Source of the DNA: Clostridia bacterium
GTDB taxonomy: Bacteria; Bacillota; Clostridia; Acetivibrionales; DSM-27016
NCBI GenBank assembly: GCA_026414765.1
Contig: JAOAIJ010000041.1
Coordinates: 62,001 to 126,000, forward strand
DNA: 64,000 nt
Direction of reading: 5' to 3'
Of the stretch, positions 52,001 through 59,900 are shown one piece after another. Each line of letters opens with the position of its first letter. Within the stretch, counting starts at the first letter, position 1. Both the position numbers and the translations under genes were made by a program. The notes under the pieces are model-generated. The model saw only the letters and a program-made list of their open reading frames with translations. It was not told where the DNA came from and searched no databases.

Positions 52001-55000
52001 GATGAAGCAACCCAAAAGATGTGGCAAAACCTTGGTATGAGCGCTATAAAAACCTCAGCGGGCATTCAGGCCTTTTATCGGAGCTTTGATTCCGGCACGG
52101 ACCAGGTACTGGTGGTAGAGGGGGATGTATCGCGGCTACGAAGGATTTTCAAGGGGCAATCGTACGGCGATGAAGTTACAGTAACTTCTCCTTATGCAAA
52201 AAAAGAGCAGGAGGGGACAGAAATTGCCCAAGACCTTCTTCAGGAACAAGCTATAAATTATTTCAAGAGCCTCCTTAGCTCGATTATCAAGCTGCCAGCC
52301 AGCCAGATCGAGGCTGATGCCCCAATGGAAAAATACGGGATAGATTCAGTTATGGTAATGCACATGACCAATCGTCTCGAAGAGAGCTTCGGCTCTTTAT
52401 CCAAAACTCTATTTTTCGAATATCAAAATATCCGGGATCTAACCGGTTATTTTTTGGAAAATCACCATCAGCAGCTGGTTAGCCTGGTGGGAATAAAACA
52501 GAAGGATTTACTGGCAGGAATGAACGGTCCAAACAGCCTGACGGGGCTGCTAAAGCCGGTAGCCGGCAGACGGCAAAGGTCAAATTTTGTATCCCTCAGC
52601 GACACCCGTAAGGAGGAAAGACCTGACAGGGCTTTAGATATTGCCATAATCGGTGTTGCCGGAAGGTATCCTCAGGCAAGAAACCAGCAGGAATTTTGGA
52701 ATAATCTGTCCGGGGGCAGGGATTGTATAACTGAGATACCACGGGAGCGATGGGATTATAGCTTGTATCCCGGCCAAAATAAAAATGAGACGGATAAAAC
52801 TTACTCCAAGTGGGGAGGTTTTTTGGACGATGCAGACAAGTTTGACCCGTATTTCTTTAATATTTCCCCCCGTGAAGCGGAAATAATGGATCCTCAGGAG
52901 CGCTTGTTTTTACAATGTGTTTATGAAACATTGGAGGATGCAGGCTATACCCGGGAACCCCTCAATAAATGTCAAGGGTCTGGAATGGAAGGCAATGTAG
53001 GAGTTTTTGTGGGTGTAATGTATGAAGAATACCAGCTTTACGGAGCCCAGGAACAAATTCTTGGAAAGCCGGTTGTCCTTCCTGGAAATCCTTCATCCAT
53101 AGCAAACAGGATATCCTATTTTTTCAATTTGCACGGACCCAGCATGGCAATAGATACAATGTGTTCATCATCTCTGACGGCAATACATCTGGCCTGTCAG
53201 AGCTTACAACAGGGTGGGTGCGAGTTGGCTGTTGCCGGCGGCGTTAATGTCTCCATCCATCCCAATAAATACTTACTGCTTGGCCAGGGGAATTTCTTGT
53301 CAAGCAGGGGAAGATGTGAAAGCTTTGGACGGGACGGCGACGGCTATGTTCCCGGTGAGGGAGTCGGAGCTGTTTTGCTTAAGCCCTTGGCTGAAGCTAT
53401 TAAGGACAATAACCAGATATATGGTGTTATAAAAGGATCAGCAATTAACCATGGGGGTAAGACCAACGGCTATTCTGTCCCTAATCCCAACGCACAGGCA
53501 AATGTAATTGCACAAGCTGTAAAATCGGCCGGGATCGACCCAAGGGCAATCAGCTATCTGGAAGCTCACGGAACCGGAACATCCCTTGGTGATCCCATAG
53601 AAATTACTGCTTTGTCCAAGGTGTTCCGTAAATATACACCTGATAAGGAATTCTGTGCTATTGGATCGGTCAAGTCGAATATAGGGCACTGCGAAAGTGC
53701 TGCCGGGATTGCCGGGGTTACAAAGGTGTTGCTTCAGCTTAAGTATCAGCAATTGGTACCTTCACTTCATTCCGAGGTGCTAAATCCTAACATTGATTTT
53801 GCTGATACTCCGTTTATTGTTCAGCAAAAGCTTCAGCAATGGAAACGGCCTGTGTTGCAAATAAACGGAATAAAAAGAGAATATCCAAGGATTGCCGGAA
53901 TTTCATCATTTGGTGCCGGCGGTTCAAATGCACATATCATCATAGAAGAATACATACCAGGCAGTCAGTCTGAGGCGTCAAACCTGACAGAGCAAAGCCT
54001 TGCACTGGATCAGCCTGTCATTATACTATTGTCGGCAAGGAATATGGAGCAGCTGAGAGAACAGGCAAAGCAACTGCTGGAATATGTCATTGAACAAAAA
54101 TATTCAGACCACCTGCTGGCTGATGTGGCCTACACCCTTCAGGTGGGGCGTGAAGCAATGGAAGAACGCATGGCCGTTGTTGTTTCCTCTTTTGAAGATT
54201 TACAGGAAAAACTAAGGGAGTTTGTAGAAGGGAAAGAAAGCATAGATGACTTTTACCTGGGTCAAGTCAATAAGAATAGTGATTCCGTTGCTTTACTCAA
54301 TTCAGATAAGGATTTACAGGATGATATTGATATATTCTTTACAGAAAGAAAATATGACAAGCTGCTGAACCTATGGGTCAATGGGCTCAAATGTGATTGG
54401 AACAAGCTGTATGGTGCGGTGAAACCCCGTATAATGAGCCTTCCCACCTACCCCTTTGCGCGAAAACGCTGCTGGGCTCCGCAGATTGATCATAGGTCGA
54501 GCAACTCTTATGCAAACCCTATTCATCCTATGGTTCATAAAAATACCTCCCGTTTCTCGGAAATAAGGTTTACTTCAAGTTTTACCGGAAATGAGTTTTT
54601 CCTGTTTGATCATGTAGTAAAAGGAAACAGGATTTTTCCAGGAGTAGCCTATTTGGAAATGGTTATAGCTGCAGCTATGGAGGCAGCAGGACTTTCGCCG
54701 GAAGATGGTGCAGGGATTAATCTGGAGAATATTGTCTGGATCAGGCCTATAGCTGTGCAGGATCATCCTGTAGAGATACATATCGGGCTCTCATTACAGA
54801 ATGACGGGGATGTTCAATACCAGATCTACAGTGAAGATATTGAGATGAAATCTCAAAAGATTGTTTACAGTCAGGGAACTGTGACTTTTGACTCAAAGCG
54901 GTCAGTAAGTTCCTTGGATTTAAAGAAATTACTGGCACAATCCACCCTTCAAACTGCTGATCCTGATCAATACTATAAAGTATTTGAAGAAATGGGGATT

Positions 55001-56908
55001 AATTATGGTCCGGGATATAGGGGTATAAAAGAAGTATATGCAGGAGCAAATCATATACTGGCAAGATTATCCCTGCCTCCAGCACTATCTGACACACTGG
55101 AGCATTTCACTCTCCATCCGAGCTTGTTGGATTCGGCAGTTCAGGCATCAATTGCTTTAAATAGAAAAGGTGATGACTCCGGTAAATTCCTAAAACCTGC
55201 ACTGGCATTCTCTTTGAAAAAGCTTGAGGTAGCAGGGAAATGTACATCAAAAGTGTGGGCCTTGATCAAACCTGGAGAAAAAAGCCAATCAGCGGAGATA
55301 CAGAATCTTGATATTGATTTGTGCAATGAAAAAGGAGTTGTTTTAGTCCGGATGCAGGGCCTGACCACAAGAACGTTTGAGGAGAAAACCCCTGCAGAAA
55401 TAAATACTAATGGAGCCCTTACGGGAAATATCACGCTTATGCCCGTATGGGATCCGATTCAAATAAAACAAGACCAAAAACCTTCAGTCAGGGAAGGATG
55501 TACTGTGATAATAGGATGTAACCAGGATGCAGAAAAACTTATCAAGCAGTGTTATCCTGATGCTCACCTGCTGAAAATCGGAGCGTTCGATACTACGGAG
55601 GAGATACCCAAAAAGCTTCAGGCGTATGGATTAATTGGTCATATCATATGGATTGCTCAAAACAAGCAGATTGAATCCGTAACCTCGGACGAAGTGATAG
55701 ATGGGCAGAATCAAGGGGTTATTTTCTGCTTTAGAGTAATTAAAGCTCTCCTTAGTTTGGGCTATGGCACCAGAGAATTAAGCTGGAGTGTGATTACTAC
55801 GCAATGCCAGCCTGTTTATAAAAATGAAACGGTCAATCCGGTAAATGCAAGCCTTCACGGGTTAATTGGAACGATGTCTAAGGAATATCCCGGCTGGAAA
55901 ACCTCTATTATAGACCTTGAGGAAAATTGTGACTGGCCGGTACCCGAAATATTCACTATACCTGCAGAATTGTATGGGGAGTCTTTGGCTTACCGGGGCC
56001 GGATGTGGTATAAACAACGGCTGATCAATGCTGATCTCCCTTCGGAAATGAAGACCGTGTATAAAACGGAAGGGGTATATATCGTAATAGGAGGCGCAGG
56101 CGGCCTGGGTGAGGTGTGGAGCGAATACATGCTCCGCAGCTACCGAGCTAGAATTGTCTGGATTGGCCGGAGGCCGATTGATGAACAGATTCAGGCAAAA
56201 CTAGATAAACTGGCTGCTCTGGGGCCTGCTCCAATCTATATTTCGGCAGATGCCTCCGATAAGAATTCACTTGAACATGCATATATGGAAATAAAGCAGA
56301 TTTACCACCGGATAAACGGTGTTATTCATGCCGCAGTCGGGGCAATGGATCAAAGCCTGACAATAATGGAAGAGAAATTGTTCCGGGAGGGACTGTCTGC
56401 AAAAGTTGATCTGAGTGTATATTTAGCTCAGGTGTTTGGAAAAGAGCCTTTAGACTTTATTATATTCTTTTCTTCCTTAGCTGCATTTTCCAAAGATCAC
56501 GGGAAGAGCAGCTACTGTTCAGGCAGTGTTTTTGAAGATGCATTTGCACACCAGCTGGCTCAGGAATGGACATGTATTGTAAAAGTGATGAACTGGGGAT
56601 ACTGGGGTGACGTTGGTATCGGAGGTGCTATACCGGAAGCATTTAAAAAACGGCTGATAAAAGCGGGTACAGGCCATATTGATCCTGAGGGGGCTATGAT
56701 AGCTCTGGAGAAATTACTGGCCGGGCCGGTTAATCAAATGGCATTAATCAATACAACCAAACCAATAAATACAAAAGATATACCGGATGAGACAATTTTA
56801 GTTTATCAGGCCGGGGTTTCCTCAAACATCGGGAAGATTCAGCGTTACATGCCATTAAGAGATGAAATGGTTGAGAAAATCAAATTGGAAATGGGGATGA
56901 TTTCTTGA
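46082..56908 (+). CDS. trans-AT polyketide synthase: DH-ACP-DH* (rest of m11), m12 KS-DH-KR-ACP, m13 KS-DH-KR
   Basis: 3608 residues from the ATG at 46082. m11 remainder: DH 7-273 (His19 in HTVNGEALLP; Asp190), ACP 289-362 (Ser323, GLESA), then a second, altered DH-fold domain 392-660 (separate entry). m12: KS 690-1123 (Cys865, TMCSGS; EAHGTGT; SNIGH), DH 1309-1593 (His1339, Asp1510), KR 1607-2023 with a slightly unusual cofactor loop (AGGSGDLG), ACP 2052-2133 (Ser2089). m13: KS 2186-2623 (Cys2361), DH 2812-3103 (His2844, Asp3017), KR about 3115-3560 (GGAGGLG). The m13 KR belongs to the same subclass as the KRs of m2 and m5, the other methyltransferase modules. As in m2, its MT and ACP are on the next protein. 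The stop overlaps the next start (TTGA). Confidence 0.95.
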   Translation: MKKVFSLSISKENPIVKNHTVNGEALLPGLAYIDMLYQLAKQGLETGITGLCLKHMTIYSPLIVREGSPVQIRITFTKKSQAWSISVEGSETGAQQDPSESRLYAAAELHENAVLKKQQIDILGLKRSAKECIDLESVYGEAGKRGLKHQGVIKAKGCIYVIDSGCLVELCIDENQYKSMDTLFHPALIDGAAMAASVLADSNSSDNSELFIPLYYESFSGRELLQTHCYALVDTSSIQTANDIRKLDINFFNLEGELVAELKEITTKQIRSKGQASQGKGMGESRISDSIEEILRKIFAGYIKKKDSDIDLDTVFFELGLESAQLLFIVKDIENALGLSLNPTLLFENSNLQELIKYLEQKIAMKEFSSPITEINQKEVFKPANNNGTLASDTFIFYEDEAYLRDHLVFGKPALMGVTHPCLALEAYLRQNPGALPVGLKNIQFIGGPVTLEKKEKVHVRVRFCGDSNQTTFSTEYYITHPKESKPCCSGKCIKPVEVPGKVIDIYSMIKESKTVDDETINKSYHIVKNFKVGPMLQNVEAAYRYGENTLISKIGLANKLKKGDISRFTFDPLLLNCCYLGIADEDNKKTDNILVPLMIERLTVFREMTEDAYVINTIRSKRDGFISIDAVVLTDMGEIIAEISNASLREVMNPSMLHNAVFDSDVLAEKVSSDESGSDGRPRIAEGLDIAIVGISGRYPQAYDVNEFWHNLREGKDCITEIPEDRWDWKEYYSEDRKSTGNIYSKWGGFIDDMDKFDPGFFNISPREAEFLDPQERLFLEHCWMAMEDAGYTRQGLQKGQETDMPGSVGVYAGVMYQEYPLYAAEATLKGQPMGLAAGISSIATRVSYFCNFHGPSIALDTMCSGSLTSIYLACQALKDKRIDAALAGGVNLTIHPNKYLMLSQGQFISSKGHCESFGIGGDGYIPGEGVGVLMLKRLSDAKRDKDHIYGVIKGIAVNHGGKSSGYTVPNPKAQRMVITQALEEAGFDPRTISYIEAHGTGTKLGDPIEISALTEAFGNFTDDKQFCMIGSVKSNIGHCESAAGVAGVIKVLLQMKHGKIVPSLHSSILNPNIDFNATPFMVNQKLVDWKRPTVEGTEQPLRAGISSFGASGLNAHMVIEEYQPEGVQDYITINAQNPAAIVLSARNRERLTEQVERLLHAIKEKKLTNASLADLAYTLQTGREAMEERLALIVSSIKELEDKLLDFLKGKGNIDMLYHGQSKKNNDSVSLFTVDEDLQEAVNKWIEKRKYTKLLSLWVKGLSFDWDMLYGSTKPYKLSLPTYPFAKERYWVHQTRSSENNLKESVIHPLVHKNTSDISELKFTSSFSGKEFFLTDHVVRGKKVLPGAAYLEMAREALERAGVGKEGRAGLRMKNVVWVQPVTVEEQPVELHIGLYPDSDGGIAFDIYSFTEENGAESIVHSQGTGMPGGAVEIPNLDIKALLGQFTESIDASRCYQVLENMGIEYGPGHRGIDKIYLGNNQVLAKIFLPSSVSGTKDQYVLHPSIIDSALQASVGLVLGSGSSRPSLPFALEELEIFGSCTPEMWALISYQTNMQAGENLHKLDIDLCNEDGEICLRLKGYTSRLLNDGTDSSDSSAKTGTVLFQPYWKECADIIENPVNKCMQRFVALCEPEGINMENFKSQMSGVNCIILQSEQEAIEERFNTYAVRLFEEIQCILKNKPKDKILIQVIISGQKDKQLLSGLSGLLRTAQLENPLLTGQLIEVEAWENSEVIAGKLMDSSLCPDDHRIRYQEGKRWVLDWREAEASQNLPPIPWKDGCLYLIAGGSGDLGMIFAAEIARQVRTPTLILTGRSPLSKEKQDKLAELEAKGARVIYRQVDIAEKQAVDALFQNIREDFGSLHGIIHSAGVTKDNFIIKKNSKEFSEVLAPKVKGLVNLDKGSKDMSLDFFILFSSGAGAMGNIGQADYASANGFMDAYAAYRNELAGANERHGRTLTINWPLWEDGGMYVDEATQKMWQNLGMSAIKTSAGIQAFYRSFDSGTDQVLVVEGDVSRLRRIFKGQSYGDEVTVTSPYAKKEQEGTEIAQDLLQEQAINYFKSLLSSIIKLPASQIEADAPMEKYGIDSVMVMHMTNRLEESFGSLSKTLFFEYQNIRDLTGYFLENHHQQLVSLVGIKQKDLLAGMNGPNSLTGLLKPVAGRRQRSNFVSLSDTRKEERPDRALDIAIIGVAGRYPQARNQQEFWNNLSGGRDCITEIPRERWDYSLYPGQNKNETDKTYSKWGGFLDDADKFDPYFFNISPREAEIMDPQERLFLQCVYETLEDAGYTREPLNKCQGSGMEGNVGVFVGVMYEEYQLYGAQEQILGKPVVLPGNPSSIANRISYFFNLHGPSMAIDTMCSSSLTAIHLACQSLQQGGCELAVAGGVNVSIHPNKYLLLGQGNFLSSRGRCESFGRDGDGYVPGEGVGAVLLKPLAEAIKDNNQIYGVIKGSAINHGGKTNGYSVPNPNAQANVIAQAVKSAGIDPRAISYLEAHGTGTSLGDPIEITALSKVFRKYTPDKEFCAIGSVKSNIGHCESAAGIAGVTKVLLQLKYQQLVPSLHSEVLNPNIDFADTPFIVQQKLQQWKRPVLQINGIKREYPRIAGISSFGAGGSNAHIIIEEYIPGSQSEASNLTEQSLALDQPVIILLSARNMEQLREQAKQLLEYVIEQKYSDHLLADVAYTLQVGREAMEERMAVVVSSFEDLQEKLREFVEGKESIDDFYLGQVNKNSDSVALLNSDKDLQDDIDIFFTERKYDKLLNLWVNGLKCDWNKLYGAVKPRIMSLPTYPFARKRCWAPQIDHRSSNSYANPIHPMVHKNTSRFSEIRFTSSFTGNEFFLFDHVVKGNRIFPGVAYLEMVIAAAMEAAGLSPEDGAGINLENIVWIRPIAVQDHPVEIHIGLSLQNDGDVQYQIYSEDIEMKSQKIVYSQGTVTFDSKRSVSSLDLKKLLAQSTLQTADPDQYYKVFEEMGINYGPGYRGIKEVYAGANHILARLSLPPALSDTLEHFTLHPSLLDSAVQASIALNRKGDDSGKFLKPALAFSLKKLEVAGKCTSKVWALIKPGEKSQSAEIQNLDIDLCNEKGVVLVRMQGLTTRTFEEKTPAEINTNGALTGNITLMPVWDPIQIKQDQKPSVREGCTVIIGCNQDAEKLIKQCYPDAHLLKIGAFDTTEEIPKKLQAYGLIGHIIWIAQNKQIESVTSDEVIDGQNQGVIFCFRVIKALLSLGYGTRELSWSVITTQCQPVYKNETVNPVNASLHGLIGTMSKEYPGWKTSIIDLEENCDWPVPEIFTIPAELYGESLAYRGRMWYKQRLINADLPSEMKTVYKTEGVYIVIGGAGGLGEVWSEYMLRSYRARIVWIGRRPIDEQIQAKLDKLAALGPAPIYISADASDKNSLEHAYMEIKQIYHRINGVIHAAVGAMDQSLTIMEEKLFREGLSAKVDLSVYLAQVFGKEPLDFIIFFSSLAAFSKDHGKSSYCSGSVFEDAFAHQLAQEWTCIVKVMNWGYWGDVGIGGAIPEAFKKRLIKAGTGHIDPEGAMIALEKLLAGPVNQMALINTTKPINTKDIPDETILVYQAGVSSNIGKIQRYMPLRDEMVEKIKLEMGMIS
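47255..48060 (+). other. Altered DH-fold domain after the m11 ACP (candidate enoyl-isomerase or pyran-synthase type)
   Basis: The domain keeps the first-motif His407 and Gly411 (HLVFGKPALM), but the motif Pro is Met416. The second motif reads FDPLLLNCC, with Asn577 where DHs have the catalytic Asp. Loss of Asp with retention of His is, to my knowledge, the pattern of trans-AT enoyl-isomerase domains, which shift a double bond rather than remove water. Pyran synthase domains are also DH-derived and are the main alternative; an inactive remnant is the third. It occupies the place that the KR holds in the parallel module m9 (DH-ACP-KR). Confidence 0.6.
56893..56896 (+). promoter_or_regulatory. 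Ribosome binding site GGGG for a TTG start
   Basis: GGGG lies 8 nt before the TTG at 56905. With the TTGA stop/start overlap it supports translational coupling of the two halves of module m13. No ATG is in a better position: the next in-frame ATG codon falls inside the methyltransferase domain. Confidence 0.5.
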
Positions 56909-59900
56909 AGGATATTATCTGCAAGCTGCTATGGTGCCAGCTACAATCCATCGGCATGCTAAGAAAAAAGCATTCAATTGTTAAAGAAGATAAGAAGGAA
57001 AGTGGAATCATTGATTTGTATGACCGATGGCTGGATGAATCTGTTTCTGTATTGGAACGGAACCATTATCTAACCTTAGAAGGGGAAGTATGTTTGGTAC
57101 AGGATACGTTGCTAATTGACCCAGACTCTGTATGGGCCGAGTGGGAGATGGCTAAGAGCGAATTAGTGAAAAATAAAAAGAATGTGGCGCAACTTAACCT
57201 GGTTGAGGCTACTATGCGTTCATTGCCGGAAATCCTTACAGGGAAAAAAGCGGCAACGGATATCCTCTTTCCCAATTCCTCCATGGAACTGGTGGAAGGC
57301 ATATATAAAAATAATCCTGTTTCGGACTATTTTAATGAAGTATTGTCCGACTCAATAATCGCGTATTTAAGAGAGAGGATCGAACAAGATCCGAAAGCTG
57401 AAATACGCATTTTGGAAATTGGTGCTGGTACAGGCGGTACAAGCGCTTCAAACTTTTTAAAGCTTCGACCCTATGGTGGGCATATTCAGGAATATTGCTA
57501 TACCGATCTTTCAAAAGCCTTTTTATTATTTGCCGAAAGGGAATATGGGCCGGTCAATCCATTCCTAACATACAAAATACTGAATGTTGAAGAACCTTTA
57601 AACAGGCAGGGGATTGAAACAGGGGTATATGATATTGTCGTTGCTGCTAATGTATTGCACGCCACAAAAAATATAAGGAAAACCCTGAGAAATGTGAAAG
57701 CAGCTCTGAAAGCTAACGGGTTGCTCCTGGTAAATGAAATCAGTGAGAATAGTTTATTTACTCACTTAACCTTTGGTTTAACCGAAGGGTGGTGGAAATA
57801 TGAAGATGCGGAACTGAGGATTCCTGGCTGCCCGGGGCTGTATCCTGAAACCTGGAAGAAGATCTTTGAGCAAGAGGGATTTCCGGAAGTCTTCTTTCCG
57901 GCGCAAAAAGCTCATAGCTTAGGACAACAGATAATCATTGCTGAAAGTGATGGAGTTGTACGGCAGCAAAATACGGCACAAGCAGCTGTGAACTTTAGGA
58001 AAGCTGTTGACAAGAATATGTATTCATCCGGTGATACCTGCCTGAAAATCACAAACAAACCGGTTCAGGGTGTGAATATGATCACAGGTGCTCAGATGAG
58101 GAAAAATCAGGGGGCAGGAGTAAGCATTCAATTGGTTAAAGACTTTGCTAAAACAGCTGTAAAAGAGAGTATTGCTCAGTCGCTAAAAATGGATGAGGAT
58201 TTGATTACAGACGATCAAAGCTTTTCTGAATATGGAGTAGACTCAATTATTGCCGTGAATTTGGTAAATTTAGTCAATCAGCGATGTAAGACTAAACTGG
58301 AAACGACAGTATTGTTTGAGTACAATAATGTGAATAACCTTAGCCGGTATATTGCTGAAGCACATGAATCCGCTATAGTTTCGATACTCAATGAAGATAA
58401 CCCGGGTTCAATAGAAGTTGATGCCGGTTTTCAGGGAGAAAATGCAGATCAAGCGACACAAACTATTTCTCTTATAAGGTATGGAGATAGGGAGACTGCA
58501 AAAGCCTTGGAAATATCAAAAGAGACAATTGCCGTAATCGGAATGTCCGGACGCTTCGCTGAATCCCAGACAGTAGATGACTTATGGAAGCATTTGGCCA
58601 ATGGTGCGAACTTAATTAAGGAGGTCAGCAGGTGGGATCTTTCGGAGCGCTACCAGGAAACTCAACGTGAGGGGAAGAGTTTTTGCAATTATGGCAGTTT
58701 TCTGGATAATATTGATAAATTTGACCCTGTTTTCTTTAATATTTCGGGAATTGAAGCAACCTACATGGACCCTCAGCAGCGGTTATTCCTTGAAGAATCC
58801 TGGAAAGCATTGGAGAATGCAGGCTACGTCGGAGATTCCATTCAGGAAAGCAAATGCGGAGTTTATGCAGGATGTGGCTCAGGCGATTACCAGAATTTAT
58901 TTATAAACAATCCCCCTGCTCAATCAACCTGGGGTAACCATAACTCCGTGATTCCGGCAAGAATTGCGTATCATTTGAATTTGCAGGGGCCGGCAATCGC
59001 TGTTGATACAGCGTGTTCAAGTTCTTTGGTAGCTATACATTTGGCGTGCCAGGGCTTATGGACCAGAGAAACAGATATGGCTCTGGCAGGGGGTGTTTTT
59101 GTGCAGTCAACCCCCGGTTTTTATTTATCAACTAATAAAGCAGGCATGTTATCTCCCACAGGACGATGTTCAGCATTTGACCAGGCAGCAGACGGTTTTG
59201 TTCCTGGTGAAGGTGTAGGTGTAGTCGTATTGAAACGTCTTAGCGAGGCATTAGCTGACGGAGACCATATATATGGTGTCATCCGCGGATCGGGAATTAA
59301 TCAGGACGGTTCAACCAACGGTATTACAGCTCCTAGTGCAGCATCTCAGGAAAAACTGATTTGTGAAGTTTATAATTCTTTTAGTATAAATCCGGAAAAT
59401 ATTCAAATGGTTGAGGCCCACGGAACAGGTACAATATTGGGGGATCCTATAGAATTCAGTGCGTTGACCAGTGCCTACCGCAAATATACACAAAAGCAGG
59501 GATACTGCGCACTGGGGTCTATTAAAACAAATCTGGGACATACTACGGCTGCCGCAGGAGTTGCCAGTTTGATAAAGGTTTTACTTTCACTAAAAAATAA
59601 GAAAATTCCGCCATCGATCAATTTTAGAAAAGGGAATCCTAAAATCGATTTTGACAACAGTCCTTTTTATGTAAGTACCAGTTTAAGGGATTGGGAGGCT
59701 GGGGAAAATTCCCCGCGTTCCGCTGCTATCAGTTCTTTTGGCTTTAGCGGAACAAATGCTCACTTAGTTATCGAGGAACCGCCAGAAGTAGTCAGGAAGC
59801 ATCAGGAGAAGGCTGGCTACTTGATTGTTTTATCGGCGCGTACTTCTGAGCAGCTGTATAAACAGGTACAGCAACTGATAAGTTTTTGTGACGAAAACAC

